64,000 nt of DNA. It comes from Cyanobacteria bacterium OH_CBrB_359. GTDB lineage: Bacteria; Cyanobacteriota; Vampirovibrionia; Gastranaerophilales; Gastranaerophilaceae. The notes beneath the pieces are model-generated. The model did no database searches and was not told the DNA's origin. It saw only the letters and a list, made by a program, of their open reading frames with translations. Position 1 is the stretch's first letter. Each line of letters opens with the position of its first letter. Shown here in pieces: positions 17,080-25,962 of the stretch. The translations under genes were made by a program, and so were the position numbers. The DNA lies in the NCBI GenBank assembly GCA_023433065.1, contig JAEZET010000004.1, positions 310,001 through 374,000 on the forward strand, read 5' to 3'.

Positions 17080-17678
17080 TTAACGTTTTTGAAAAAACCT
17101 TCGGTAATTATTTGAGAGTACTTATCATCGCCGTTCATTGAAGCTAATATTACATTATCACCGTTTTTGTTTTCTGCAATACCTATGATTCCTGCCACAT
17201 GACCTATGGGGAGGTTAACCGTATCTGCTTCAAATCTTACGTACGGAACTTTTTGGTTAAATGCATGCATTGTTCCTTTTTTTGTTATTTCAAAATTTTC
17301 AAACCTTACAAGCTGATATTGGAATTTGTCGTTTAAGTCTTTGAGCTTTTTATCGATTTCACCTGTTTTAAAATCTTTTTTACTTATTAATTCATTATCC
17401 TTAGGGTCAATAATTGCTATTTTTTGTCCTGAAGCCTTATGTTCTGCCAAAACAGCCTGATATTTAAACAGTTTTACATTTCTATCCAAAATATATTCTT
17501 TATTAATATTTGAGAAATTTGCTATAGATTTTGTCTGCTCAATCAACGTTTCTTGTGTGGGGACTGTATATTCGTTAAATTTTTCTTTTACAAAGTCAAC
17601 CCCGCCTAAAGATTGAAAACCTATGTAGGCAAGAATTACTATAATTATTTTAAATACTAAACTCAGACAGCCTTTCAT
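17076..17678 (-). CDS. Membrane-anchored protein of unknown function, coupled to ribD
   Basis: This 200-residue protein has a short N-terminal signal-anchor (about residues 3-22, CLSLVFKIIIVILAYIGF) and a soluble remainder that would face the periplasm. I see no catalytic motif. The middle has a strand-rich region with paired Lys residues (KIAIIDPKDNELISKKD), and the end reads HVAGIIGIAENKNGDNVILASMNGD. The gene shares an ATGA overlap with ribD, which argues for joint translation but not for a flavin function. Its start is followed upstream by the divergent mutS promoter gap of about 70 bases. Confidence 0.65.
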   Translation of the reverse strand: MKGCLSLVFKIIIVILAYIGFQSLGGVDFVKEKFNEYTVPTQETLIEQTKSIANFSNINKEYILDRNVKLFKYQAVLAEHKASGQKIAIIDPKDNELISKKDFKTGEIDKKLKDLNDKFQYQLVRFENFEITKKGTMHAFNQKVPYVRFEADTVNLPIGHVAGIIGIAENKNGDNVILASMNGDDKYSQIITEGFFKNVK

Positions 17679-17747
17679 TAAATCTCCTTAAAACAGTTGT
17701 TCTTTCGGTTGAAATAAACTAAAATTTATAATAAGTTAAGTATAGCC

Positions 17748-20321
17748 ATGTCAAACAAAGAAATCAATAATTTAAATAGTATAGATATAGATATCAACCA
17801 GGCCACCCCGATGATGAAGCAGTATCTTGAAATTAAAAAGCAGAATCAGGGTGTTATTTTGATGTACAGGATGGGTGATTTTTATGAGGCATTTTTTGAG
17901 GATGCGATTACTATTGCTCGAGACCTTGAAATCACACTTACTGCAAGAGACGGCGGTGCTTTAGGTAAAATTCCCATGGCGGGAGTTCCTGCAAAAGCCT
18001 TAAATAATTATATTCCTAAATTACTTGAAAAAAATCATAAGGTCTCTATTTGTGAGCAGCTTGAAGATCCCTCTGAGGCGAAGGGACTTGTTAAAAGAGA
18101 TGTTATAAGAACAATTACGGCAGGAACAATTATAGAAGAAAGTCTGTTAGAATCTAACAGTAATAACTACCTTGCTGCTGTGATTCAAAGCGACAATAAT
18201 ATGGGGCTTGCATATATTGATATTTCAACAGGTGAGTTTAAAGTTACTCAGGGCTCCATTGAAGAAATTTTCTCCGAACTTGCCAGAATTAAACCTTCAG
18301 AGATACTTGCTCCGGTTAAAAAACAAAAAGTTTTACCTTTTCAGATAGTTCCTGATGAGAAGTTTGATGTTGATGAAAATATTGTTAAAAATTACAATTG
18401 TACAAAGATGCCCTATGGCGCATTTGATGAGATTAAGGCGGCAGATAATATCAAGCGCATTTTTAACATAGTGTCTTTAGACTCATTCGGGTTTAATCAT
18501 TATAAAACCGGGTTTTTAGCAGCAGGTGCCATTCTTGATTATATTATTGATACGCAAAAAAATACCTTGCCTAAATTTGATGTAATAATCCCATACAGCC
18601 TCTCTGAATATGTTTCAATAGATGCTAATACAAGAAGAAATCTGGAATTGACCCAGACTTCAAGAGATAAAAATAAGTATGGAAGTCTTCTTTGGGCAAT
18701 TGATAAAGTCAAAACAAATATGGGTTCAAGACTTATTAAAAAATGGCTGAATCAGCCGATAAAAAATATACCTGAAATTATAAAGAGGCAAAATGCCGTT
18801 GAAGAACTTATAAATAATCCCCAAAGCAGATTGACACTTGTTAATCTCTTGTCAAAAGTTTATGACATTGAACGTCTTGCTATGAGATTAAGCAATTCTT
18901 CAGCTAACCCAAGAGACTTTTTAGCTTTAAAAGATACTTTACTTCTTTTGCCTGAGTTTGAATCTGTTTTAAACAACTACAACAGTGAATATTTAAATTC
19001 TTTGGGAGAAAATATTGATGAGCTTGTTGATTTTGCCTCAATAATAGATAGAACAGTTAGAGATGATGCTCCCGTTTCGATTAAAGAAGGCGGAATCATT
19101 AAAGAAAATGTCAATGGAGAGCTTGATTATTTTAAGACTCTTTTAACAGGCGGGGAAAAATGGCTGAGTGAGTTTGAAATCAGCGAAAAAGAAAAAACAG
19201 GTATAAAAAATTTAAGAGTGGGTTACAGTAGGACTTTCGGGTATTTTATCGAAATTACAAACTCAAATCTCTCTCAAGTTCCCCAAAATTATATAAGACG
19301 CCAAACATTGACCAATGCAGAAAGATTCATTACCGATGAATTGAAAAAACACGAAAGTGACGTACTCTCAGCACAATTTAAATCGTCAGAACTTGAATAT
19401 AAAATCTTTACGGATATGAGAGAGTATGCAAAAGAATTTACTGATAAAATTAAGGAAATTGCATTCATAATAGCAAGAACAGATGCGCTTCTCTCTTTTG
19501 CAAATACTGCGATAGAATCAAATTATACAAGACCTGAGATTGTAAATACAACAGAGCTTTATATTAAAGACGGCAGACATCCTGTTATAGAAAAAATTCT
19601 TCCTATGGGCAAGTATGTGCCAAATGACTTAAGGCTTATTGCGGATTCTCATTCTCATAATGACACACAGTTTATGATTCTTACAGGTCCAAATATGGCG
19701 GGGAAGTCGACTTATATGAGGCAAAATGCCCTTATTGTAATTCTTGCGCAGATAGGTTCATTTGTCCCTGCAAGTTATGCACGAGTTGGCATTGTGGATA
19801 AAATATTTACAAGAGTCGGTGCGGTGGATGATTTGTCTTTGGGGCAATCCACTTTTATGGTTGAAATGAGCGAGACCGCATACATATTAAACAGTGCAAC
19901 TGAAAAAAGCCTTATACTCCTTGATGAAATAGGAAGAGGCACAAGTACCTATGACGGTGTTGCCATCGCCTGGGCAGTGGCTGAGTATATTGCTGTAAAA
20001 GTTAAAGCAAGAACGATTTTTGCAACACATTATCATGAATTAAACGTTATGCCTAAATCAATTGAGCAGATAAAAAATTATAGAATAACAATTTCTGAGC
20101 AGGAAGGCGAAATAGAATTTTTAAGAAAAGTAGTAGAAGGCTCAGCCAGTAAAAGCTATGGGATTCAGGTCGCTAAAATGGCAGGACTGCCAAAGGAAGT
20201 TGTGGATAAGTCCCAAGATATTATGACTAAAATGCAAAAAGATTTGTCAAAGGATTTGTCTTCAAGAAAAAATAAAACCCTTGAACTTGATGTTCCCCAG
20301 CTTACTTTGTCTTTTGATTAG
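17748..20321 (+). CDS. mutS: DNA mismatch repair protein MutS
   Basis: MutS recognises mispairs and starts mismatch repair. The N-terminal mismatch-recognition domain has GDFYEAFFEDA with the Phe-x-Glu wedge (about residues 43-53). The ATPase shows the Walker A GPNMAGKSTYMRQ (about 650-662), Walker B and signature in LILLDEIGRGTSTYDG and TIFATHYHELN. The 857 residues are typical of MutS1, not the MutS2 type. MutL is not in the window. Its last 20 bases overlap the convergent SGNH-like gene. Confidence 0.97.
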   Translation: MSNKEINNLNSIDIDINQATPMMKQYLEIKKQNQGVILMYRMGDFYEAFFEDAITIARDLEITLTARDGGALGKIPMAGVPAKALNNYIPKLLEKNHKVSICEQLEDPSEAKGLVKRDVIRTITAGTIIEESLLESNSNNYLAAVIQSDNNMGLAYIDISTGEFKVTQGSIEEIFSELARIKPSEILAPVKKQKVLPFQIVPDEKFDVDENIVKNYNCTKMPYGAFDEIKAADNIKRIFNIVSLDSFGFNHYKTGFLAAGAILDYIIDTQKNTLPKFDVIIPYSLSEYVSIDANTRRNLELTQTSRDKNKYGSLLWAIDKVKTNMGSRLIKKWLNQPIKNIPEIIKRQNAVEELINNPQSRLTLVNLLSKVYDIERLAMRLSNSSANPRDFLALKDTLLLLPEFESVLNNYNSEYLNSLGENIDELVDFASIIDRTVRDDAPVSIKEGGIIKENVNGELDYFKTLLTGGEKWLSEFEISEKEKTGIKNLRVGYSRTFGYFIEITNSNLSQVPQNYIRRQTLTNAERFITDELKKHESDVLSAQFKSSELEYKIFTDMREYAKEFTDKIKEIAFIIARTDALLSFANTAIESNYTRPEIVNTTELYIKDGRHPVIEKILPMGKYVPNDLRLIADSHSHNDTQFMILTGPNMAGKSTYMRQNALIVILAQIGSFVPASYARVGIVDKIFTRVGAVDDLSLGQSTFMVEMSETAYILNSATEKSLILLDEIGRGTSTYDGVAIAWAVAEYIAVKVKARTIFATHYHELNVMPKSIEQIKNYRITISEQEGEIEFLRKVVEGSASKSYGIQVAKMAGLPKEVVDKSQDIMTKMQKDLSKDLSSRKNKTLELDVPQLTLSFD

Positions 20322-21255
20322 GGTTTATTTCAAGTTTTTCTAATAAAGCAGGCGCAATCACATCCCAGGCTTTTTCTGTCGGGTGGCAGTCATTTCCGAA
20401 ATGATATTCATCGTCATTCAAATTGACTTTTACAAGGTCTTGCACATTTATTACGGTAAATCCTTTTTCTTGCAAATTTTTCAGTTCATTGATTTCTTCA
20501 GGGCTTATTGTGTCATAAAATGGGTAAACAAGTATTACAAATGTAGTGTTCGGATAATGGTTTTTTAAAAGCCTGTATGATTCTGTCATAATAGATGAGA
20601 ATAATTCAAAATTTCTTTTATGATTTATTTTTGAATTTAAAAAACCTGCCCATAAATACTGTATTTCTTTTACAGTGGATGAAAACCATAGTTGTTTTAA
20701 AAATGGTTTAACTTCTACAAAATCGCCGTTCTGTTTTTTATATCTTAAGTTTATAGTATTGTCGAAAAAGTTTCCCCATTGAAAGTTGTTCAGTCTTTTA
20801 AGATGGTCGGGAATGTATGTGTAGATGATATAATCAGGCGGGGTTTCTATTTGTCCGTAAAGTTCTTTTTGCTTTAACTGATAAAGCATATGTTGGGCTC
20901 CCCAGCCGGGGAATGCCTTATTATAAGCTGTCCCGCCGGTGGCTTTAGCAAGTTTATGAGAGAGTGTTTCATTATCTTTTAATCCTGTTCCATAATTGTA
21001 TGAGCATCCGAACAGTAAGAAAGTTTTTTTATTGCCGTAGTTTTCAACAGGACGGAACTTGATTTTATTTATAGTAAAATCTTTTACTTTAAAAGAATAG
21101 GGCACTATATCTGAAGATATAGCTCCAGCTGTATTTTCCTTCATTTTTAAATAATTAATTTTCTCAATATTAAAAAATATAATTTCTGCAAAAATTATTG
21201 AAATTATGGAAGTTAATAAATAAATAAAGGCTATTTTTAGAATGTTATTTTCCAT
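20302..21255 (-). CDS. SGNH-hydrolase-like protein with N-terminal membrane anchor
   Basis: The protein begins with a membrane helix (about residues 6-28, IAFIYLLTSIISIIFAEIIFF). It then shows blocks typical of SGNH/GDSL esterase-type folds: LLFGCSYNYGTGL (Gly-x-Ser in block I, about residues 81-93), AFPGWGAQHML (block II), and a terminal DCHPTEKAWDVIA (block V Asp-x-x-His). Ser, Gly, Asp and His all appear present. Such proteins often remove or add acyl groups on cell-surface glycans. It is followed by no related gene; the 3' end overlaps mutS. Confidence 0.7.
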   Translation of the reverse strand: MENNILKIAFIYLLTSIISIIFAEIIFFNIEKINYLKMKENTAGAISSDIVPYSFKVKDFTINKIKFRPVENYGNKKTFLLFGCSYNYGTGLKDNETLSHKLAKATGGTAYNKAFPGWGAQHMLYQLKQKELYGQIETPPDYIIYTYIPDHLKRLNNFQWGNFFDNTINLRYKKQNGDFVEVKPFLKQLWFSSTVKEIQYLWAGFLNSKINHKRNFELFSSIMTESYRLLKNHYPNTTFVILVYPFYDTISPEEINELKNLQEKGFTVINVQDLVKVNLNDDEYHFGNDCHPTEKAWDVIAPALLEKLEINPNQKTK

Positions 21256-21292
21256 ATCCTAAAAAAATTATAGCATATTTCATAATCTCAAT

Positions 21293-21637
21293 TTATCTTC
21301 TGAGTAATTTTACGGGGAATTTAACTATTTTTAAAAGAGTTTTGCCTAGTGCCTGCATGCCTTCTACAGGGTTTAATTTTCCTTTAGACAGTGCAACTCC
21401 GGCAAGATATGTTAGTAAAGTGCTTAAGCCGATTGCATTCCAATTGATTTTTTTTGAAGGCTTATTTTTGACAGGGTTTGCTTTATTAAATTCATCTTTC
21501 GGCAGCTCGCCTTTAATTTGCTTTCTTCTTTGTGCTAAATAAGGCGAATCTTTTTCATAAACAATTTTATGAACATCCGCAGGAATAACTCCCATTATAT
21601 TAAGCATATCATAAGCATCCGGAGCAATTGAAGACAT
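21293..21637 (-). CDS. Small protein of unknown function with C-terminal hydrophobic segment
   Basis: The 114 residues have a polar, basic front half (YLAQRRKQIKGELPKDEFNK) and one moderately hydrophobic stretch (IGLSTLLTYLAGVALSKG, about residues 68-85) followed by a basic tail (FPVKLLRR). No domain is recognised. It lies between the SGNH-like gene on the same strand (37 bases) and a divergent glycosyltransferase-like gene. Its plan of a polar head and a single C-terminal helix resembles that of 15639-15944 and 35138-35344. Confidence 0.55.
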   Translation of the reverse strand: MSSIAPDAYDMLNIMGVIPADVHKIVYEKDSPYLAQRRKQIKGELPKDEFNKANPVKNKPSKKINWNAIGLSTLLTYLAGVALSKGKLNPVEGMQALGKTLLKIVKFPVKLLRR

Positions 21638-21707
21638 AACTTGACCTTGTACTTTAAAACCTATATTTATATAAAGTTTTTTTTAGTTAAAAAATTGCCT
21701 TTTAGAC

Positions 21708-23444
21708 ATGTTTTTTGTTTATAATTTTAATAAGATGAACCAAATTTTAAAAAAAATGAAAAATGAACGTTTCGCCTCAATAATACTGGCGTTTTTATTT
21801 GTTTTGAATGCAATTATTTTCTGGTGTAAGCAGGGTTCTTTTATAATTGATACGGGCAGAGAGTTTTATATTCCGTACCAGATGCTTAAGGGCGAGATTC
21901 TGTATAAAGATATTTTTAATATTTACGGGCCTTTGTCTTATCAGATAAATTCCGTTGCATATTTGTTATTTGGACAAAATATCACTTCCCTGTTGATTTT
22001 TGGGCTTTTTAATTCTTTTGTAATACTGCTGAGTATTTATTTTATTGCTAGAGAATTTTTATCAGAGCACTTATCAATTTTAATCGGTATTTTTGTAATT
22101 TATTCAACAATCTTTATGCCTGACCTTTTTAATTCCAATATGCCTTATGCTTATGCAATTTCATATGCGCTTTCAGGGCTTTTGGTTTCGGTATTTTTCC
22201 TTATAAAATATGTAAAAAACCAAAAACCTTTATATATTTATTTAGCTTGTTTTTTTGCCGGGTTTTCGCTTGCAAATAAATATGAATATGTTTTTTATCC
22301 TATTTTAGTTTTATATATCTTATTATTTTCTAGTAAACCTGACCTTAAAAAAATTGTAAATTCCTTATTATGTTTTTTTATAATTCCTGTAATTTCTTAT
22401 GGAGTTTTGTTTCTGCAGGGGCTGACTTTAGCGGATTTTTGCAATAATTTATCTGCAATTGTAAATTTGTCTAAAACATATACATTAAAATATTTTTATA
22501 CAAATTCTGTCGGATTTTATTTTAATTACAAAATATTTATCTTCCTCCTTTTAAAATTTTTTACACTGATAATTATGTTCCTGCTTTTATATTCAGGGGT
22601 GTTGATAGAGCGAAAAATTTCTCAAAAAGCCTTTGGTTATTTATTCAGATTTGTATATGTTTTCATATTTATTTTTGCTATATTTTTGGTGGATATTTAT
22701 CCTCTCGGATTATTGGCAGTTATTAACCTTATATTATTAGCTGCATTTTTTAAAAAGATATTTGTGGATAAGCCTTTATTTGTTTTGATGTTATGTTCTA
22801 TAACGGCGTCTTTAAAAACATTTTGGGGCATGAATGCATATTTGTATGGTGTATTTGTAATACCGTTACTTCTTGTGTCAACTGTAGTTATATTTTTTAA
22901 AATTTCATCCTGGTTTACAAAAAATGAAGACATAATTTTTAATATTAAAAAAGCTTTATATATAACAGTTTTAGCTTTTACTGTCAGCTTTATGCTGCGA
23001 GATTATTATGCGATTTCTCAAAAAAATGAATTAATTGAAACTTCAAGAGGAAGAGTTTACAGTTATCCTTTTATTGCAAAACCGAATAGAGAACTTATAG
23101 ATTATATAGATACTAATACTAAAAAAACTGATAAGGTAGTTATTTTACCAGAAACGCCTTTTGCTAATTTTTTAACCGATAGAGATTCCGATAATTATTA
23201 CAGTTCTCTAATTCCTTTATATTTTGAGACTTTTACTGAAAAGAAAATTATCGAACATTTTAAAAATACCCGCCCGGAATATATTGTTTTGAACAACAGA
23301 GATACTTCAGATTATGGTTTGCAGTATATTTGTAAAGATTATGCATTGGGATTTTGTGAATTTGTTTATAAGAATTATAAAGCAGATGCGCTGTTCGGTG
23401 ACGAGTATAAAATACTTGTATTTAAGAGAAAAGATATTAAATGA
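21708..23444 (+). CDS. Polytopic glycosyltransferase-like membrane protein (GT-C type)
   Basis: The 578-residue protein has about ten membrane helices between residues 20 and 440 and a soluble C-terminal domain of about 130 residues. The first loop holds DTGREFYIPYQMLKGEILYKDIF (about residues 46-68), with acidic and Tyr residues placed as in the first periplasmic loop of GT-C lipid-sugar transferases of the ArnT/PMT kind. It may transfer sugars from polyprenyl carriers to surface glycans, but the substrate cannot be told. The ATG at 21735 (MNQILKKMKNERF) is an alternative start; neither has a clear ribosome binding site. It is coupled to rimO by an ATGA overlap. Confidence 0.7.
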   Translation: MFFVYNFNKMNQILKKMKNERFASIILAFLFVLNAIIFWCKQGSFIIDTGREFYIPYQMLKGEILYKDIFNIYGPLSYQINSVAYLLFGQNITSLLIFGLFNSFVILLSIYFIAREFLSEHLSILIGIFVIYSTIFMPDLFNSNMPYAYAISYALSGLLVSVFFLIKYVKNQKPLYIYLACFFAGFSLANKYEYVFYPILVLYILLFSSKPDLKKIVNSLLCFFIIPVISYGVLFLQGLTLADFCNNLSAIVNLSKTYTLKYFYTNSVGFYFNYKIFIFLLLKFFTLIIMFLLLYSGVLIERKISQKAFGYLFRFVYVFIFIFAIFLVDIYPLGLLAVINLILLAAFFKKIFVDKPLFVLMLCSITASLKTFWGMNAYLYGVFVIPLLLVSTVVIFFKISSWFTKNEDIIFNIKKALYITVLAFTVSFMLRDYYAISQKNELIETSRGRVYSYPFIAKPNRELIDYIDTNTKKTDKVVILPETPFANFLTDRDSDNYYSSLIPLYFETFTEKKIIEHFKNTRPEYIVLNNRDTSDYGLQYICKDYALGFCEFVYKNYKADALFGDEYKILVFKRKDIK

Positions 23445-24748
23445 AAAAAATTGCATTAATTACCCATGGATGTGCCAAAAATCTTGTTGATTCTGAACTA
23501 ATGCTCGGAATTTTGGCTAAAGACGGCTACAAAATTACTCTTGATGAAAATCAGGCGGAAATTGTTATTGTAAATACTTGTTCTTTTATTGCTGATGCGG
23601 AAAAAGAATCTGTGCAGTCAATTATAAGAATGGTTTCTGAAGGTAAAAAAGTAGTTATAGCAGGCTGTCTTGCACAAAAGCACAAAAAAGAACTACAGAA
23701 ACTTATTCCCGAGGCTGTGGCATTTATAGGGACAGCTGATTTTAAAAAAATATCTTCCATAATAGCCACTCTTGATCAAGAACCCGGTAACGACATTTTT
23801 GAAGTTTCTGAAAAACCTTCTTATGATTATCCTGAAGATATTGAAAGACAGCAAATAACAGTCGGTGCAAGTTCTTATATTAAGATAGCGGAAGGCTGTA
23901 ATTTTGAATGCGGATATTGCATTATTCCAAAATTAAGAGGCAAATATACATCAAGACCTATTGAAAATATTGTAAAAGAAGCTAAAGCTCTTGTGCAAAA
24001 AGGTGTGAGCGAGATTGTATTAATTGCTCAGGACACAACAAGTTACGGTTTGGATTTATATAAAAAACATTCCTTGGCAGAACTTTTATGTGAACTTAAT
24101 AAAATCGAAGAGCTCAACTGGATTCGTGTAATGTACACATACCCTTCTATGATAACCGATGAGTTTTTGTATACAATAAAAAATCTTGATAAAGTTGTTA
24201 AATATATTGACATTCCTTTGCAGCATTCAAGTGAAAACGTTTTGAAATTAATGAAACGACCCGTTTTTGATTATAAAAAATTGATTGATAAAATCAGGGC
24301 AATTGTCCCTGAAGCCGCTATAAGGACAACATTTATAGTTGGTTATCCCGGCGAGAGCGAAGAAGATTTTAATGAATTATCAGAATTTATCGAATATGCA
24401 AAATTTGATAAAATGGGTGTTTTTGAATTTTCAAAAGAAAAAGATACTTATGCTTACGGACTGAAAAATCAAGTTCCTGCTAAGGTAAAAAAGCTGCGCA
24501 AGAATATTTTAATGAAATTACAGCAGGAAATATCACTTGAAAATAATAAAAAAATGGTCGGAAAAAAAGTTGATTGTATTGTTGAATTTGTCAAAGACGA
24601 CGGGCAGATAATTGCAAGAACATATAAAGATGCTCCTGAGGTTGACGGTTTGATTTATATATCATCTGAAGAAATTCCTGCGCCTGGTGACATTATAAAC
24701 GTTGAGATAACAGATTATGACGAGTATGATTTGTTTGCAAAGTGTTAG
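23441..24748 (+). CDS. rimO: Ribosomal protein S12 methylthiotransferase RimO
   Basis: RimO is a radical-SAM enzyme that methylthiolates an Asp of ribosomal protein S12. The N-terminal MTTase domain shows HGCAKNLVDSELM with its first cluster Cys, then NTCSFI and AGCLAQ with the other two. The radical-SAM cluster motif is C-x3-C-x2-C in CNFECGYCIIP (about residues 152-162). A TRAM domain closes the protein (about 372-435). KNLVDSE and IPLQHSS favour RimO over MiaB. 435 residues is usual. It starts inside the stop of the glycosyltransferase gene. Confidence 0.94.
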   Translation: MKKIALITHGCAKNLVDSELMLGILAKDGYKITLDENQAEIVIVNTCSFIADAEKESVQSIIRMVSEGKKVVIAGCLAQKHKKELQKLIPEAVAFIGTADFKKISSIIATLDQEPGNDIFEVSEKPSYDYPEDIERQQITVGASSYIKIAEGCNFECGYCIIPKLRGKYTSRPIENIVKEAKALVQKGVSEIVLIAQDTTSYGLDLYKKHSLAELLCELNKIEELNWIRVMYTYPSMITDEFLYTIKNLDKVVKYIDIPLQHSSENVLKLMKRPVFDYKKLIDKIRAIVPEAAIRTTFIVGYPGESEEDFNELSEFIEYAKFDKMGVFEFSKEKDTYAYGLKNQVPAKVKKLRKNILMKLQQEISLENNKKMVGKKVDCIVEFVKDDGQIIARTYKDAPEVDGLIYISSEEIPAPGDIINVEITDYDEYDLFAKC

Positions 24749-24809
24749 TTTTGGCAACAAAAATTTTCTTTAGTTTTTATTTAATCACATGGTCTTAAAG
24801 GATTATTTG

Positions 24810-25952
24810 ATGAGAGTTCTTAAAATTACGTCATATGGATTAAATAAGAGAAATTATCTAAAACAGAATAAAACTAAAGAAGATAGATATGAAATAGCTG
24901 GTAGTTTCAATTATCAAAATAATGTGGCATTTCCTGCATTTTGTAATATAAATAAAATTTCGTTTAAAGGAGATATAGAACGAAATGATAAGAAAATAAT
25001 TAATTATATATTTTCAGAACTTGCTAATCCTGAACAAACAGGTACTATTGTTGATGAAATTGATTCTCTTACTGAGTCTCAGAAAAAACTTTTTATTAAA
25101 TCATTTGAAGAAAAAACCGGTTTCCCTGATTTAAAAGAAGTGTCAAGGAGAATAGAAAAAGAAGCAAAAAGGGCTTTACTTCAAACATCAGAGGAACTTG
25201 GTATAAATGTTGTTATGTCTAATTACAATCCAACCTGCTCTGTTGGTAAAGGCGTGGCTCTTCCTGGCTCTGATATCGACGGCTGGTTTATAATAATAGA
25301 TGGCATGGAAGATGATAAAAAGCCATTTCTAAAAGCTCTTCAAAAAAATGTAAATCCTCTTTTATTATCAATAGTAAAAAACAAAACTACGGATTATCCT
25401 CCTGACATTGTTCCTAAAAGCCAGTTTCTAGAAGTAATAGAAGAATCCGATAAAGTCTTTAATTCAGACCCTGAGTTCAATTCTTTTCAAGAGCTAGAAA
25501 AATTTTCAAAAAAGTTAAATACCCAATATGAAAATTGGGTTGAGGCAGGCGAATTTAATATTAAAATTGCAAGATATCTGCCAAAAGAAGTCAGATTACC
25601 GTTTTTGAGAGCGGGGATAATTCTTGAAAATTTAAGAGAAGGTACTCCTTTTATAAATTCTTTAAATAAACAGGAAATAGAAAATATTGTTTCCAGTGCT
25701 CTATATAAATATAGTAACAGCCAGCAAGAACATATCTATAAAACAGCTTTAAAGGCAAAACATCTTCCAAGAATCAAAGCTCTTGAGAGTTATTCTGAGA
25801 TGAATTTGGATGAAAAATTTGCTCTTATAAAATCTGTTATCCAGATAGGTTATGTAGCTCAAAGATCAAATGTCAGAGAGCAGGAAAAGAGCTTTTTTGC
25901 TGACCATGGCTGCGGAAATATGGACGAATTAATGGCTAAAATTAAAGGTTAA
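24810..25952 (+). CDS. Nucleotidyltransferase-like protein with N-terminal Phe motif
   Basis: The ATG at 24810 has AAAGGA seven bases upstream; the ATG at 24789 lies before that site. Residues about 141-165 read CSVGKGVALPGSDIDGWFIIID, in which G-S-x-I-D-G matches the GS...D-x-D motif of polymerase-beta-type nucleotidyltransferases. Ahead of it is a helical region (residues about 60-135). The remaining 200 residues are helical without a known domain. Residues about 48-55 (NKISFKGD) carry the Phe motif common to several proteins here. The substrate is unknown, and the fold call rests on one motif. Confidence 0.6.
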   Translation: MRVLKITSYGLNKRNYLKQNKTKEDRYEIAGSFNYQNNVAFPAFCNINKISFKGDIERNDKKIINYIFSELANPEQTGTIVDEIDSLTESQKKLFIKSFEEKTGFPDLKEVSRRIEKEAKRALLQTSEELGINVVMSNYNPTCSVGKGVALPGSDIDGWFIIIDGMEDDKKPFLKALQKNVNPLLLSIVKNKTTDYPPDIVPKSQFLEVIEESDKVFNSDPEFNSFQELEKFSKKLNTQYENWVEAGEFNIKIARYLPKEVRLPFLRAGIILENLREGTPFINSLNKQEIENIVSSALYKYSNSQQEHIYKTALKAKHLPRIKALESYSEMNLDEKFALIKSVIQIGYVAQRSNVREQEKSFFADHGCGNMDELMAKIKG

Positions 25953-25962
25953 TAGGTTGCTA

